In this document: positions 34,688-44,456 of the stretch, in pieces
Position numbering within the stretch: position 1 is the first letter of the stretch
Layout: every line of letters starts with the position of its first letter
Assembly: GCF_006442205.1 (NCBI RefSeq)
Contig: NZ_VFVR01000010.1
Coordinates: forward strand, 1-64,000
Reading direction: 5' to 3'
Length of the DNA stretch: 64,000 bases
Source: Mesorhizobium sp. B2-3-12
GTDB taxonomy: Bacteria > Pseudomonadota > Alphaproteobacteria > Rhizobiales > Rhizobiaceae
Notes under the pieces: generated by a model
The model's input: the letters and a program-made list of their open reading frames with translations, nothing else
Database searches by the model: none
Told to the model about the DNA's origin: nothing
Translations under genes and position numbers: made by a program

Positions 34688-35425
34688 ATGACCGATCGGC
34701 AAAGGATCGCTTTCGTCACCGGCGCCGCGAGTGGCATCGGAAGGGCGGTTTGCCTGAGCCTTCAGGGCAAGGGTTGCCGCATCGTGTTGGTGGATCGCCA
34801 GGAAGATCGCCTCGCTGTCCTGGCCGGCGAACTCGGCGCCGACGTCTTCCCGCTCGCCCTTGATATCACCGACGGCAGTGCGGTCGCCAACTGCCTCGAC
34901 CGGTTGCCGCCGGAGTTCCGGGACATCGACGTCCTGGTGAACAATGCCGGTCATGACATTGGCGGGCGGACCCGCTTCGACATCGGCTCGGCCGACGATT
35001 GGTCTGCGATCATCGAGACCAACCTCATCGGCCTGATGCGCGTGACGCGGACGATCCTGCCGGGAATGATCGAGCGCGGCCGCGGCGACATCGTCAACAT
35101 GAGCTCCATCAGCGCCATCCGCATGGTGCCGGACCAGGCGCCCTACTCCGCCAGCAAGGCCGGCGTGCATATGCTGAGCGATATCATTCGCGGCGAATTG
35201 GCGGAGACCCCCATCCGCGTGATCGAGATCTTGCCGGGGCTCACCCGCACGAACATCGTCGCGTCCCGCCTTCGCGGGGACGAGGAAGCGGCCCGGGAGT
35301 ATTTCGAGCGGTTCGGAATGGCGCTTGATCCGGAAGACATTGCCCGGTGTGTCTCATTCGCCCTGGATCAGCCCCCTCACGTCCAGATCGCGCAGATGTT
35401 CGTCGTGCCCACCAACAGGTGGTGA
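34688..35425 (+). CDS. Short-chain dehydrogenase/reductase, third in window
   Basis: A 245-residue classical SDR with TGAASGIGRA, NNAG (H-D follows), S139/S140, Y153 and K157 (VNMSSISA, APYSASK). It resembles YdfG-like serine/3-hydroxy-acid dehydrogenases. It lies nine bases after the ALDH gene and is the last gene of the LysR-linked operon. It probably makes the aldehyde or keto acid used by neighbouring enzymes. Confidence 0.88.
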   Translation: MTDRQRIAFVTGAASGIGRAVCLSLQGKGCRIVLVDRQEDRLAVLAGELGADVFPLALDITDGSAVANCLDRLPPEFRDIDVLVNNAGHDIGGRTRFDIGSADDWSAIIETNLIGLMRVTRTILPGMIERGRGDIVNMSSISAIRMVPDQAPYSASKAGVHMLSDIIRGELAETPIRVIEILPGLTRTNIVASRLRGDEEAAREYFERFGMALDPEDIARCVSFALDQPPHVQIAQMFVVPTNRW

Positions 35426-35492
35426 CAACACCGAACATCAACGGCAACGCGAGCGCGCGCCTTTTCTTGTCAACCGACAAGCCATGGCGAAC

Positions 35493-36986
35493 TCAGTGGA
35501 CAGCCGCATACATAATGCGGCTTTCCGTCGCCTCGGTGACGTCCATCTCCTCGACGATGCGCCCCTGCCTTGCCACCAGGATCCGGTCTGAAAGTGTCAT
35601 GATCTCGGGCAGGTAAGACGAAATGACAACCACCGCCATGCCGCTTTCGGCAAGCTCGTTGATGAAGTTGTGAATCTCCACGATCGTTCCAACATCGACG
35701 CCACGCGTGGGTTCGTCGAGAATGACCAGCTTGGGTTTCTGGACCAGCGCCTTGGCCAAGACCACCTTCTGCTGGTTGCCGCCGGAGAGTTCGATGATGC
35801 GCGCGTCGGCATCGATCGCCTTGACGCCTAGCCGCTTCGTCCATTCGATGGCCAGTTCCCGGCCTTGCTGCGGAGCTACTGGCGTCAGCGGATTGTCACC
35901 GTTGGCGAGGTATCCAAGCTGAATGTTGCCGGCGATCGTCATGGTTTCGAAGAAGCCCTCGATCTTGCGGTCCTCGGTGACATAGACGATGCCGTCACGC
36001 ACCGCCGGCCGCGGCGTCCGGTAGCGGACGGGCCGGTCTTCGAAGCGAACCGTGCCGCCGTGGAAGTAATCGCGCCTCAGAACGCCCGCGACGATCTTCA
36101 TCGTTTCCGTGCGACCCGCACCGACCAGCCCGAACAGGCCCGTCACCTGTCCCGCGAACACGGAGAACGAGGTGTTGCGCACCGCATTGCCCATCGACAG
36201 ATTTTCGACGCTCAGAATCTTTCTGCCCATCGGGCGCGCCACGCGTGTCTGGCCGGAATAGAGTTCGCCGGACAGGCTCCGGCCGACCATCGCCTGCACG
36301 ATCCGGTCGCGATCGAACTTGCTCGTTTCGTCGGTCACGACCACCTTGGCGTCGCGCATCACCGTGATGCGGTCCGACAGGTGCAGCGCCTCCTCGAGCG
36401 CGTGGCTGATGAAGATGATTGCAATCCCCTCCTCCTTCAGGCGGCGGGCAAGGTTGAAGAAGTGGAACTTCTCCTCGGGCGTCAGCGTGGCGGTCGGTTC
36501 GTCGAATATGATGAGCCGGGCGTTGTGGTGAACGGCGCGCGCGATTTCGACCAGTTGTTTCTTGCCGGCCCCCAGAAAGGAAACCTGCGCGGTGGGATCA
36601 ACGTAGAAATTGAGCGACAGGAGATAACGCTGGGCCTGGATGTTCAACCCGCGTAGCCGGTTGAACAGCTTCTCGTCGCCCAGGTAGATATTCTGGGCCA
36701 CCGACATGGACGGCACCAGATTGGTCTCCTGGAAGACCATCGCTATCCCGCGGTTCAGCGCGTCGGACGGCGAATTGAGCCTTGCCGGCTGACCGTCAAG
36801 CAGCATCTCGCCGGAGCTTGGCTGGTAAACCCCTGCCAGCACTTTCATCAGCGTCGATTTTCCCGCGCCGTTCTCGCCAAGAATGGCGTGTATCTCGCCC
36901 GGACGGATTTCGAAATCCACGTTGGAGATCGCCATGACGCCACGGAAATCCTTGGAAACGCCGCGCAATTGGACGAGCGGTGTCAT
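35493..36986 (-). CDS. Sugar ABC transporter ATP-binding protein with two ATPase domains
   Basis: A 497-residue double ATPase. Domain 1 has Walker A GENGAGKST, the reduced signature LGAGKKQLVEIARAV and Walker B IIFDEPTATLT. Domain 2 has GLVGAGRTETM, LSGGNQQKVVLAKAL and LVILDEPTRGVDVG. The start overlaps the stop of the preceding propeller gene (ATGA). It is the last gene of a five-gene minus-strand operon and powers the transporter formed by the 41280 and 38092 permeases. Confidence 0.92.
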   Translation of the reverse strand: MTPLVQLRGVSKDFRGVMAISNVDFEIRPGEIHAILGENGAGKSTLMKVLAGVYQPSSGEMLLDGQPARLNSPSDALNRGIAMVFQETNLVPSMSVAQNIYLGDEKLFNRLRGLNIQAQRYLLSLNFYVDPTAQVSFLGAGKKQLVEIARAVHHNARLIIFDEPTATLTPEEKFHFFNLARRLKEEGIAIIFISHALEEALHLSDRITVMRDAKVVVTDETSKFDRDRIVQAMVGRSLSGELYSGQTRVARPMGRKILSVENLSMGNAVRNTSFSVFAGQVTGLFGLVGAGRTETMKIVAGVLRRDYFHGGTVRFEDRPVRYRTPRPAVRDGIVYVTEDRKIEGFFETMTIAGNIQLGYLANGDNPLTPVAPQQGRELAIEWTKRLGVKAIDADARIIELSGGNQQKVVLAKALVQKPKLVILDEPTRGVDVGTIVEIHNFINELAESGMAVVVISSYLPEIMTLSDRILVARQGRIVEEMDVTEATESRIMYAAVH

Positions 36987-38095
36987 GCTATATGTCCTGC
37001 CAGTTCATGGATCGCCACGATCTTTCCCGATCCCTTCGCAGCAACAAGAAGCCGGCCACCGGCTTCGCAGAGCGAGGTCACGCCGTGCACATCGCCATCG
37101 GCACGGCTTTGATAATTTCGCACCATGGCCATGTCCTTGTCGCAGCGCACGACGAGGCCTGTTGACCAGGTTGGCGACCATGGCTTCAGCATGTTGAGCT
37201 TCTTGCGCGCACCGCCCTGTATGGGTTCGAGGAAGCTCCTCCCGGTGGCCAGCGAGGGCGCGATCCAATAGTCGGGATCGATCGTTTCGATCATGCGCCT
37301 GCGATACTCATCCTCCTTCAGGACGAATTCGACAAGCGGGTTGCGCGGCGCGAACATGGCCAGCCAGAAGCCGCCTTCCGATGCCGGTGCGATGCGCCCC
37401 GGATAGGCGGGAAGCGAGCCGAGGGCGATCCGCCGCCTCGACCCGTCGATGCCCATTGAAAGGACACGATGGCGCCAAGCTTCCGAGACGAAGACTTGAT
37501 CCTTCGACACGATAATCCCGGATGGAAATGCAAGCCCCGAAGCGATCGAGACGGCGGTGCGCGAGCCGATGTCGATACGCCAGACCGACCCTGCCGCCGT
37601 CTTGGTCATCAGATCGCGCTTCCAGCCGTGCGCTGGATTGCGGTCGGATCCGACCGCGACGAGCAAGGTGGAGCGGTCGGCGAAAGCCATCGCCGTGACG
37701 CAACGCGCATCGAGTGCCCCAGGGGCGATCAACTCAGAGGATGCGCCGTCCGGGCTCTCGATGTGGATGCCCTCGCCTTCGACGGCGACAGCCAGCAGGT
37801 CTGTGCCCACCGCCATGCCGGTCACCGGTTTGCCCACGGCTCTAGATCGGCTGATGGAAAGCCCCTGCGTGCCATCGCCGGCGGTTGGCGCCAGCGTGTG
37901 GATCTCGCGACCGACAGAACAAACGACCTCTTGCCCCCAGAGCACAAGGTTGTCGACATCGGCAAGGTCCAGCAGCACCGGAGCCGCGTCAAGCTTCGCA
38001 TTGGGCCGCAGCGGGCCATCCATCGGCGGCACCGTACTACCGGTCAGATCGAAGCCGCGGAAGTTGGCCCAGGCCTGCTTGATGGCACCGATCAT
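36983..38095 (-). CDS. Six-bladed beta-propeller protein, SMP-30/strictosidine-synthase-like, probably catalytically degenerate
   Basis: A 370-residue propeller starting at ATG 38095, which overlaps the fusion permease stop (ATGA). Repeated blades include GSVWRIDIGSRTAVSIASGL, VFVSEAWRHRVLSMGIDGSR and GGFWLAMFAPRNPLVEFVL, and the arrangement matches APMAP/strictosidine-synthase-like proteins. Positions that carry calcium ligands in that family are changed: the PNG motif reads PSG (S192) and the PDN motif reads PGR (233-234). It lacks a signal peptide. It is therefore probably a cytosolic paralogue of the propeller fused to the permease, with altered or lost metal binding, perhaps a sensor. 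Confidence 0.72.
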   Translation of the reverse strand: MIGAIKQAWANFRGFDLTGSTVPPMDGPLRPNAKLDAAPVLLDLADVDNLVLWGQEVVCSVGREIHTLAPTAGDGTQGLSISRSRAVGKPVTGMAVGTDLLAVAVEGEGIHIESPDGASSELIAPGALDARCVTAMAFADRSTLLVAVGSDRNPAHGWKRDLMTKTAAGSVWRIDIGSRTAVSIASGLAFPSGIIVSKDQVFVSEAWRHRVLSMGIDGSRRRIALGSLPAYPGRIAPASEGGFWLAMFAPRNPLVEFVLKEDEYRRRMIETIDPDYWIAPSLATGRSFLEPIQGGARKKLNMLKPWSPTWSTGLVVRCDKDMAMVRNYQSRADGDVHGVTSLCEAGGRLLVAAKGSGKIVAIHELAGHIA

Positions 38096-40212
38096 GGACG
38101 CGGCCCCCAATAGGCATCCTGCGCGCACCAATTGGGATCGGCATCGGGCAGTTTGTAGCGGCCTATCCGATTGTTCGAAACGCCTCCCAGATAGAGCCAT
38201 CCCTTGTGCTCGCGCATCGAGGTGATCATCGGGTGGTTGCGACCTCCGAGATCCCACAGATTGTCGAGGATCTCTCCCTTCTCGTTGAACTTCACCACGC
38301 AGCCGGTGTTGATGTTCGGATAGAGCCATTGATCGGGAGCGACGCGGCGGGCCATGCGCTTGCGGAAGCCGGGCATGCGCATCGCCAGATCAAGCGCCGG
38401 CCCGCGCATGCCGAGCAGTGCCAGCCAGTAATTGCCATCGGAGGATCGGTTGATGTTGTCGGGGTAGCCGGGCAGGCTGGAGATGACGCGTTCGGTCTTG
38501 CCCTTCTTGGGTCCGTCGAACCAGTACCTGCTGATGGAGCAGGTCCAGCTCTCCGCGAACATGAAAGACTGTCCGTCGAGACACATCGTGACGCCGTTCG
38601 CGAACACCAGTTTCGGAATCTCGGTATGCGTCTTGCCCGTTCTTGGATCGTAGCAAATCATGCGTCCGCTCGGCCGGCTTTCCAGCGCGTCGGTCGCCCA
38701 GTCCTCCTGCTCGTAACGGATGGTCGCCTCGCTGAAGTAGATGCGGCCGTCAGGTGCGACATCAACGTCGTCGGCCAGGCGAAGCCGCGAATCGTCCACA
38801 ACCGAGGTCCAACTCCTGTTCGTCTCGTCGGTGAGCTTGGTGACGGTCCTGTCGGGCGCGACCTGGAACAGACCCATGCCGCCGATGCAGACGAGCAGGT
38901 TTCCGGTGCGGTCGAATGCCATGCCCAGCGGATGGCCGCCGATATGCGCGAACACCTCGGAGCGTTTATGGTCGGGGCCGAAGAACCGGACAATATCGCC
39001 ATGCCGGGTACCGCAATAGAGATTGTCGTCACGGTCGAGGATGACGTCTTCGGGGCCCTCGATTTGTCCGAGCCCGATGATCTCCACGGAGCGCAGGCGG
39101 TCGTTGAGCACATAGGGCGAGCCAGGGGCGTCGACCTTCGGAGCCGGCGGCAGGGAAAGGTAGGCGGGCGAGACATAGACCTTGGCGAGAATACGGTGGC
39201 GATGCTTCTGCCAGCGCATATCGACGAAGACGGCGGTGAGTAGGATCACACCCAGGATGGTCGAGGTGATCGGGCCGCTGATGCCGAGGTTGATCAGGCC
39301 GTTGGTGAGCATCAGCACCAGCAGGCTGCCGATGATCGCCTTCGCCACCGAGCCCCGGCCGCCGCCGATCGCCGTTCCGCCGAGAACGGCCGCGGTAAGC
39401 GCCTGGACTTCGAGCCCGACGCCCGTATCCGATCCCGTGCTGCCCAGCCGGGCGGCGAACAGAAAGCCGGCCAGTGCGCACATCGTGCTCGAGGCGACAT
39501 AAGTGAGGAACACCATGAAGCGCACGTCGATGCCGGCGTTGAACGCCGAACGCCGCGCCCCACCGACCGCGGTGAGCCGCCAGCCGGGACGCATCCGCGA
39601 CAAGACGAGGTGCCAGGCCAAGGCGATGACCAGCGTGATCACCAGTGAGGTCGGAACGCCGAGCACCGTGCCTTCGCCGATGAACAGCCAGAGATCGGAC
39701 ATCGAAAAGCCCGACATCATGGACGTGGACATCTTCACGAAGACGATTTCATAGATGGAGCGGAAGATGATCAGGCTGACAAGGGTGGTCAGGAAGGCGC
39801 GCAAGCGCAGGTAACCGACCAGAAAGCCATTTATGGCGCCGCAGCACATACCCAGGACCAGGATGCCGGCCAGGACGGCCGGTATCGGCAATGCGTAGAC
39901 GTTCACGCCGATCAGCGAGAACAGGACTGCCAGCGAGAAGACGGAAGCGACCGAAAGGTCGATGCCACCAGAAATCATCACGACTGTCAGGGCAAGCACC
40001 ACAAGCCCGAATTCCGCGAACTGCCTGGCGAGGTCGGAGAGACTAGACAGCGAGAGAAAGTCGGGAATGACCGAGCCCAGCACCACGATCGTGAGCATAA
40101 GGGCGGAAAACGGGATCGCATTGTCGATCCAGCGCTTCGACAAGATCTCCCCGACCAGGTGATCGGGAAGATAGCGCGAACGCAGATAAGCAAAGGTGTC
40201 GCTACTGGCCAT
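38092..40212 (-). CDS. ABC sugar permease fused to a C-terminal SMP-30/strictosidine-synthase-like beta-propeller
   Basis: A 706-residue fusion. Residues 30-333 are an RbsC-type permease (VVMISGGIDLSVASVFSLAV, TAAVLGGTAIGGGRGSVA). The last membrane segment is followed by DMRWQKHRHR (331-340), whose positive charge suggests the next part is cytosolic. Residues 370-706 form a six-bladed propeller with E388 (IEGPED), N539 (VFANGV) and D585-N586 (GYPDNI), the calcium-site pattern of gluconolactonase/paraoxonase-like enzymes. There is no stop or frame break at the junction. It could couple uptake of a lactone to its hydrolysis at the membrane; the catalytic role is inference. It is co-operonic with a second propeller gene. 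Confidence 0.87.
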   Translation of the reverse strand: MASSDTFAYLRSRYLPDHLVGEILSKRWIDNAIPFSALMLTIVVLGSVIPDFLSLSSLSDLARQFAEFGLVVLALTVVMISGGIDLSVASVFSLAVLFSLIGVNVYALPIPAVLAGILVLGMCCGAINGFLVGYLRLRAFLTTLVSLIIFRSIYEIVFVKMSTSMMSGFSMSDLWLFIGEGTVLGVPTSLVITLVIALAWHLVLSRMRPGWRLTAVGGARRSAFNAGIDVRFMVFLTYVASSTMCALAGFLFAARLGSTGSDTGVGLEVQALTAAVLGGTAIGGGRGSVAKAIIGSLLVLMLTNGLINLGISGPITSTILGVILLTAVFVDMRWQKHRHRILAKVYVSPAYLSLPPAPKVDAPGSPYVLNDRLRSVEIIGLGQIEGPEDVILDRDDNLYCGTRHGDIVRFFGPDHKRSEVFAHIGGHPLGMAFDRTGNLLVCIGGMGLFQVAPDRTVTKLTDETNRSWTSVVDDSRLRLADDVDVAPDGRIYFSEATIRYEQEDWATDALESRPSGRMICYDPRTGKTHTEIPKLVFANGVTMCLDGQSFMFAESWTCSISRYWFDGPKKGKTERVISSLPGYPDNINRSSDGNYWLALLGMRGPALDLAMRMPGFRKRMARRVAPDQWLYPNINTGCVVKFNEKGEILDNLWDLGGRNHPMITSMREHKGWLYLGGVSNNRIGRYKLPDADPNWCAQDAYWGPRP

Positions 40213-40239
40213 GATGATCCGCGATATCTTTCGATTGGC

Positions 40240-41244
40240 CTATTTCAGCTGGTCCAACTGCCAGCAGGTGCGCGGACCGATATTGTCCTTCGTCAGCAGC
40301 GTAAGCGGCGTGTAGTAGGAGGTCTTGCCCTCCCCGGCCTTGGCCGGCGATAGCAACGACTGGACGATTTGCTGGTTGATTGCATTGCCCTGGAGCGGGA
40401 CATCGTAGCTGACGATCAGGTCGAGGAGGCCCTTTTTGATGTTGTCGCAACCGATCTGGTTGCCGCCGCCGGAGGTGACGACATAGACGTCGTCGGCCTT
40501 CCCGGCTGCCTGGATCGCGGCGCCCGCGCCGACGTCCTGATTGTCCCAGTTTCCGACGACTCCACAGAGGTCGGGATGCTGCTGCAGCACCGTTTCCATG
40601 ATCGCGCGCGCCTTCGCCGGGTCGTACTGAGCGGCCTGTTCCGACACGATCTTGATCGACGGATCCTTGGCGAAGGTTTGTTTGTAGGCATAAAGCTCAT
40701 AAAGGTCGGAGGCGGCCGTGGGCTGGCCACGGATGATGGCGATCTTGCCGGACTTGCCGGACCCGGCCCCGCACTGCTTGACCAGCGCGTCGGCCTCGAT
40801 GTAGCCGACCCGCGACCAGTCGGCGCCGACATAGGCGTCGGTGGGAACCACGGATTCGAGATTGAGCTGGACCACCTTGATGCCGGCATCCATGGCCCGC
40901 TTCAGCAAGCGGGCGTAGGATTGCACATCCGGGTTGTGCGCGATGATGAGATCGGGCTTTTCGGCGATCAGCGCGGTTAGCGCCCGTGTACCCGCATCCG
41001 TGCTCCAGTTCGGATCGCGGATCTCAAGCTTATAGCCGAGATCGGCCGCCTGCTTGCGCATGATCGCGGCCCACCCCTCGGTGAGGTCGAAACCCATCGC
41101 CAGGGGGATGAAGACCACGCGCTTTCCCTTCAGCCCTTCATAGAATGGATTGCGTGACGGGTTGTCCAGCCCGTCATCGGCATGCGTGGCGCCCACCAGC
41201 CCAAGGGCCATCAGGCCTGCGGCCAGAACAGTGCGAAATTTCAT
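40240..41244 (-). CDS. Sugar ABC transporter substrate-binding protein
   Basis: A 334-residue periplasmic binding protein with signal peptide MKFRTVLAAGLMALGLVGA (cleavage near THADD), then KPDLIIAHNPDVQSYARLLK, GSGKSGKIAIIRGQPTAASD and GVVGNWDNQDVGAGAAIQA. The ATG at 41244 has GGGAGGAAACC upstream. It is placed between the two permease genes in the operon, an arrangement specific to this unit. It delivers ligand to the 41280/38092 permease pair. Confidence 0.87.
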   Translation of the reverse strand: MKFRTVLAAGLMALGLVGATHADDGLDNPSRNPFYEGLKGKRVVFIPLAMGFDLTEGWAAIMRKQAADLGYKLEIRDPNWSTDAGTRALTALIAEKPDLIIAHNPDVQSYARLLKRAMDAGIKVVQLNLESVVPTDAYVGADWSRVGYIEADALVKQCGAGSGKSGKIAIIRGQPTAASDLYELYAYKQTFAKDPSIKIVSEQAAQYDPAKARAIMETVLQQHPDLCGVVGNWDNQDVGAGAAIQAAGKADDVYVVTSGGGNQIGCDNIKKGLLDLIVSYDVPLQGNAINQQIVQSLLSPAKAGEGKTSYYTPLTLLTKDNIGPRTCWQLDQLK

Positions 41245-41279
41245 GGTTTCCTCCCGTTGAATCGCAAACAAGATTTGGT

Positions 41280-42257
41280 TCAGATATCCCCTTGGCTCTG
41301 TTGCGAGGTCTGCTCGTCCCTGGGGTTGATGAAACTGTCGACCATGATCGCGAGCAATAGGATCAGGCTCTTGATCAGGTTTTGGGTGGTGTAGGTGATG
41401 TCGAGGATGGTCATGCCGTTGAGCAGCACGCCGACCAGCAGCGTCCCCACCAGCACGTTGCGCACGCCGCCGCGGCCACCGCTCAGGCTGATGCCGCCTA
41501 GCACCACGACGAGCAGGACATCGTAGATCATGGTGGAGTTGTAGACACGCGTGCTCATGCCCGAGACAGCCGCCGCCATGACGATGCCGGCAAGGAAGGC
41601 TATCAGCGAACTCACGACATACTGCACCACGATCAGCGGCCGCAGCGGCAAACCGGTGATGCGGGCCGCCAGCGGATTGTCTCCGGCCGCATAGATGAAA
41701 CGGCCGACGCGCGTGCGCATGAGCAAGAGGGCAACCAGCGCGGCTAGCCCGGCGAAGGCGACGATCGGCATCGGCAGGCCGAACAACAGACCTTGTCCGA
41801 GAAAGTCGAACCATTCGACACCGGCCGGGGTATTCTGCACGTCGATCTCAAACAAGAAGGCGCGCCCGGAGCCGTAGATAACCAGGCCCATGGCCAGGGT
41901 GGTGAAGATCGCGGGGATGTCGGCATAGGCAATCAGGATGCCGCTGGCCAGGCCAATCGCGACGGCAAGCAGGAAGCCGTATGACAGGGCGGTATCGAAC
42001 GGCGTTCCGGCCTGCGCCATGGACAGGACCCACGACAGGGAGACCACCATCGTGGCGACCATTGCGAGATCTATCCCCCTGCCGATCACCACCAGGGCCA
42101 TGCCGAGCCCGAGGATACCGAGGATCGAGACGCTGCGCACAAGCGCTATAAGATTGCCGGCGGTCAGGAAATTGTTGAGCGAGACCGCGAAGACGGCGAA
42201 CATCACAACGGCGAGTGCGAACACCACGCTCTCTTGCGACAATCGCGCCTTCCCCAT
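41280..42257 (-). CDS. Sugar ABC transporter permease (RbsC type), first gene of operon
   Basis: A 325-residue polytopic permease with MALVVIGRGIDLAMVATMVV and VVVLGGISLSGGRGGVRNVL. The ATG at 42257 has GGGAGGTCCGG upstream; the 37 in-frame codons further upstream do not look coding. It is the promoter-proximal gene of the five-gene operon and, unlike its partner permease, has no propeller extension. Confidence 0.87.
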   Translation of the reverse strand: MGKARLSQESVVFALAVVMFAVFAVSLNNFLTAGNLIALVRSVSILGILGLGMALVVIGRGIDLAMVATMVVSLSWVLSMAQAGTPFDTALSYGFLLAVAIGLASGILIAYADIPAIFTTLAMGLVIYGSGRAFLFEIDVQNTPAGVEWFDFLGQGLLFGLPMPIVAFAGLAALVALLLMRTRVGRFIYAAGDNPLAARITGLPLRPLIVVQYVVSSLIAFLAGIVMAAAVSGMSTRVYNSTMIYDVLLVVVLGGISLSGGRGGVRNVLVGTLLVGVLLNGMTILDITYTTQNLIKSLILLLAIMVDSFINPRDEQTSQQSQGDI

Positions 42258-43002
42258 TCCGGACCTCCCAGACCGGCCGATGCCGATCCGCGGATGCGAA
42301 CCTGCGCGATCGGCATCGAGCTGGAGCGAACATCCCTTTTTTGGAGAGGCCGAGACAGACCTGTCCATGGAATATCAGTTATGTTGGCTACCTGCTTTAT
42401 CGAGGGAGCGGCCAAGCACCGTCGGCCCCTTGTGTATTGCGGGAGGAAGGTGCGACACACACCGTCGGCCTGCGTGCCGCAAGCCTGTGTGCCGCAAGCC
42501 GGCGGGCGTTGCGGCTTCAGGCATCATGGGATAGGGCGCTGGCGCTCGCCATGCGTGAACACGGTATCGCCATCGCCGAAGAGGCCTTGGCAACCTCATT
42601 GTTGCACGATCTTGACGATCGATAAGCCTCCTCCTTCAAGGAATAGCGCATTCTCAGGGCGGCAAGAAAGGCAAGCGTCAGTCAAGATTGCGAAGAAAAA
42701 GGGCAGCGTAACCAGCACTATCTGCCGCTGTACGGATGCCTTTGACAGGCCATATCGAGAGACGAGCAAAAGCCTCGAACACCAATGCGCATGATCCCAG
42801 GAAAGATATCAATCCTATTCCCGTTGCGCTGAGGACCGTGCCGCATCCCGCTGGCTCGGCATGATAGGCCTCTGACGCATTGGCATGCGCTAACCTCTGC
42901 TAAGATTGTACCTCCTCAACCTTCATTGAGACGTCCTTTCTCCCAGTCATTGTCCTCCCACCGGTCCGCAATTCCGCAGCCGGCAGATCACAGGTTATAA
43001 CG
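42258..43002. other. Gene-poor intergenic region with possible remnants
   Basis: This 745-bp stretch has no supportable complete gene. A plus-strand frame ends at 42625 with MREHGIAIAEEALATSLLHD, which looks protein-like but is not recognisable and has no proper start. A duplicated 15-mer (TGYGTGCCGCAAGCC) lies at 42471-42500. The ABC operon promoter must lie in its left part. Confidence 0.5.
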
Positions 43003-44189
43003 ATGACATATAATCAGCGCCTTTCGGCAAATGCAGACGGTGGCAATATACGAACCTGGAAGCATGGCGAATTTCCCATGCCGGATTGGGTGCCGCAATA
43101 TATGGCAGGAGGCATCGAAGCGAATGGAACCTTCGCGCTGGAGACGGAATTCGGCCGAGCTCGTGTCCATCTCGGGAACATCGTCATAGAGAGCAGTGGC
43201 CGCGTATGGGCTCGGGCGGTTGAGGAGGCCGTCGACTTCATAGAGAAGCTAAAGATGAGAGCGGAGCCGACGATCACCAATATCGGCCCCGGAAAGGGGC
43301 GCCAGTTTGGAGCGAGCAAAGGGACGAAGAGCAAGGCGAGAAAGAACCATTCCAAGGCGATCGATCGCCGCCCTCGATATGCCCCACCGGTGGGTTCGCA
43401 ACCATCGATTGAGTGGATCCGTTTGAATCGGCTTTCGGTCGACAGCGCTTACCAAAGATCAACCGACAACGAGGCCTCGCGTAGGCTAATCGCAAGCATA
43501 GCCGCCAAGTTCGACTGGCGCCTGTGTGCGCCGCTGGTGGTGTCCCGACGTGCCGACGATACGCTCACGATCATCGACGGCCAACATCGATGGATGGCTG
43601 CCTGCCGGAGGGACGATATCCCCCAACTCCCATGTTGCGTCTTTAGGTACGAGAATAGGGAGGAAGAGGCTCGCATGTTCATCCTAGCCAACCGCGCGCG
43701 AAAGCCAATGAACCGCCTCGATGACTATTTTGCAGCTCTTGCAGCTGCGGACGAAGATGCGTTGGAAATGCAGCAGCTCGTCACTGATGCGGGGCTAAGC
43801 GTTGCCCGCAACACGTCATCGACAGCATGGCGGCCAGGTGAGGTTGCGTTCACCTCATCTATCGCACATGCGATCAGAAGGTTCGGTCCGGCAATTACCT
43901 CGGCTGTGCTCACGAATATGGCTGTGGCTTTTCCCGGCCAGAAGATGACGCACGGCGGAGCGATTTTCGGCGGTCTTGTTCGGATCATGACCCGCCGAAT
44001 CCTGATTTCGATCCTGATCGCCTTTTGAGTGCCCTTCAAACGCGGACGGCCGACGAATGGGGGTTGTTCGCTGTCGGGTTGAAAGGCGGAGAAATGCGGA
44101 TAACAGCTCTCCACAACGCAATAATGGACGCTTATGACTTGCAAATCTCGGATGAAGCGACCTCGAAGGAACGAGTGTTAGCCCTTTAG
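43003..44189 (+). pseudogene. ParB-like nuclease-domain protein (DUF6551-like), frameshifted near the 3' end
   Basis: The main frame encodes 341 residues with a ParB/Srx-like core: WIRLNRLSVDSAYQR, the nuclease-type motif IIDGQHRWMAACR and EEARMFILANRARKPMN. It breaks at about 43993 and stops at 44028. The adjacent frame continues the protein as PNPDFDPDRLLSALQTRTAD, EWGLFAVGLKGGEMRITA and further, to TAG 44187-44189. A one-base loss explains the break. It is not a chromosome-partition ParB: there is no HTH and no parA. Such proteins usually travel with plasmids, phages or integrated islands. The start at 43003 is uncertain; ATG 43078 is an alternative. Confidence 0.68.
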
Positions 44190-44456
44190 TGGAGGCTTGG
44201 CATTATAGGAGCGCTCTGGCCGTGACGTCAGAGCGCTCACCCAGCGATGGCGAAAGAACTGACGTCCACCGCTTCGCCCGATCGGGAAAGCCGCATGTTG
44301 GTCTCTAATCGACCCCGCTGCCAGGCAGATGCAACTCATATCCCGTGAAGACGGCAACGCCGTTATTGATCTCTATTTCAACGATCTCATTGATGAGAAA
44401 GTCCTCCGGTCCGAGATCGGCAAGAAGACCATCCAAGAGCTCCCTCTCTCACGAGG

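Noticed and set aside
33077..35170. A 697-codon minus-strand open frame over the ALDH and SDR genes
   Set aside because: Both plus-strand genes have complete catalytic motifs; the opposite frame has none.
42471..42500. Short direct repeats as a possible CRISPR
   Set aside because: Only two adjacent 15-mers with no spacer and no cas gene; simple tandem duplication.
43003..44189. The ParB-like gene as a chromosome or plasmid partition protein
   Set aside because: It lacks the ParB HTH region, a parA partner and visible parS sites; the architecture is the nuclease-like accessory type.
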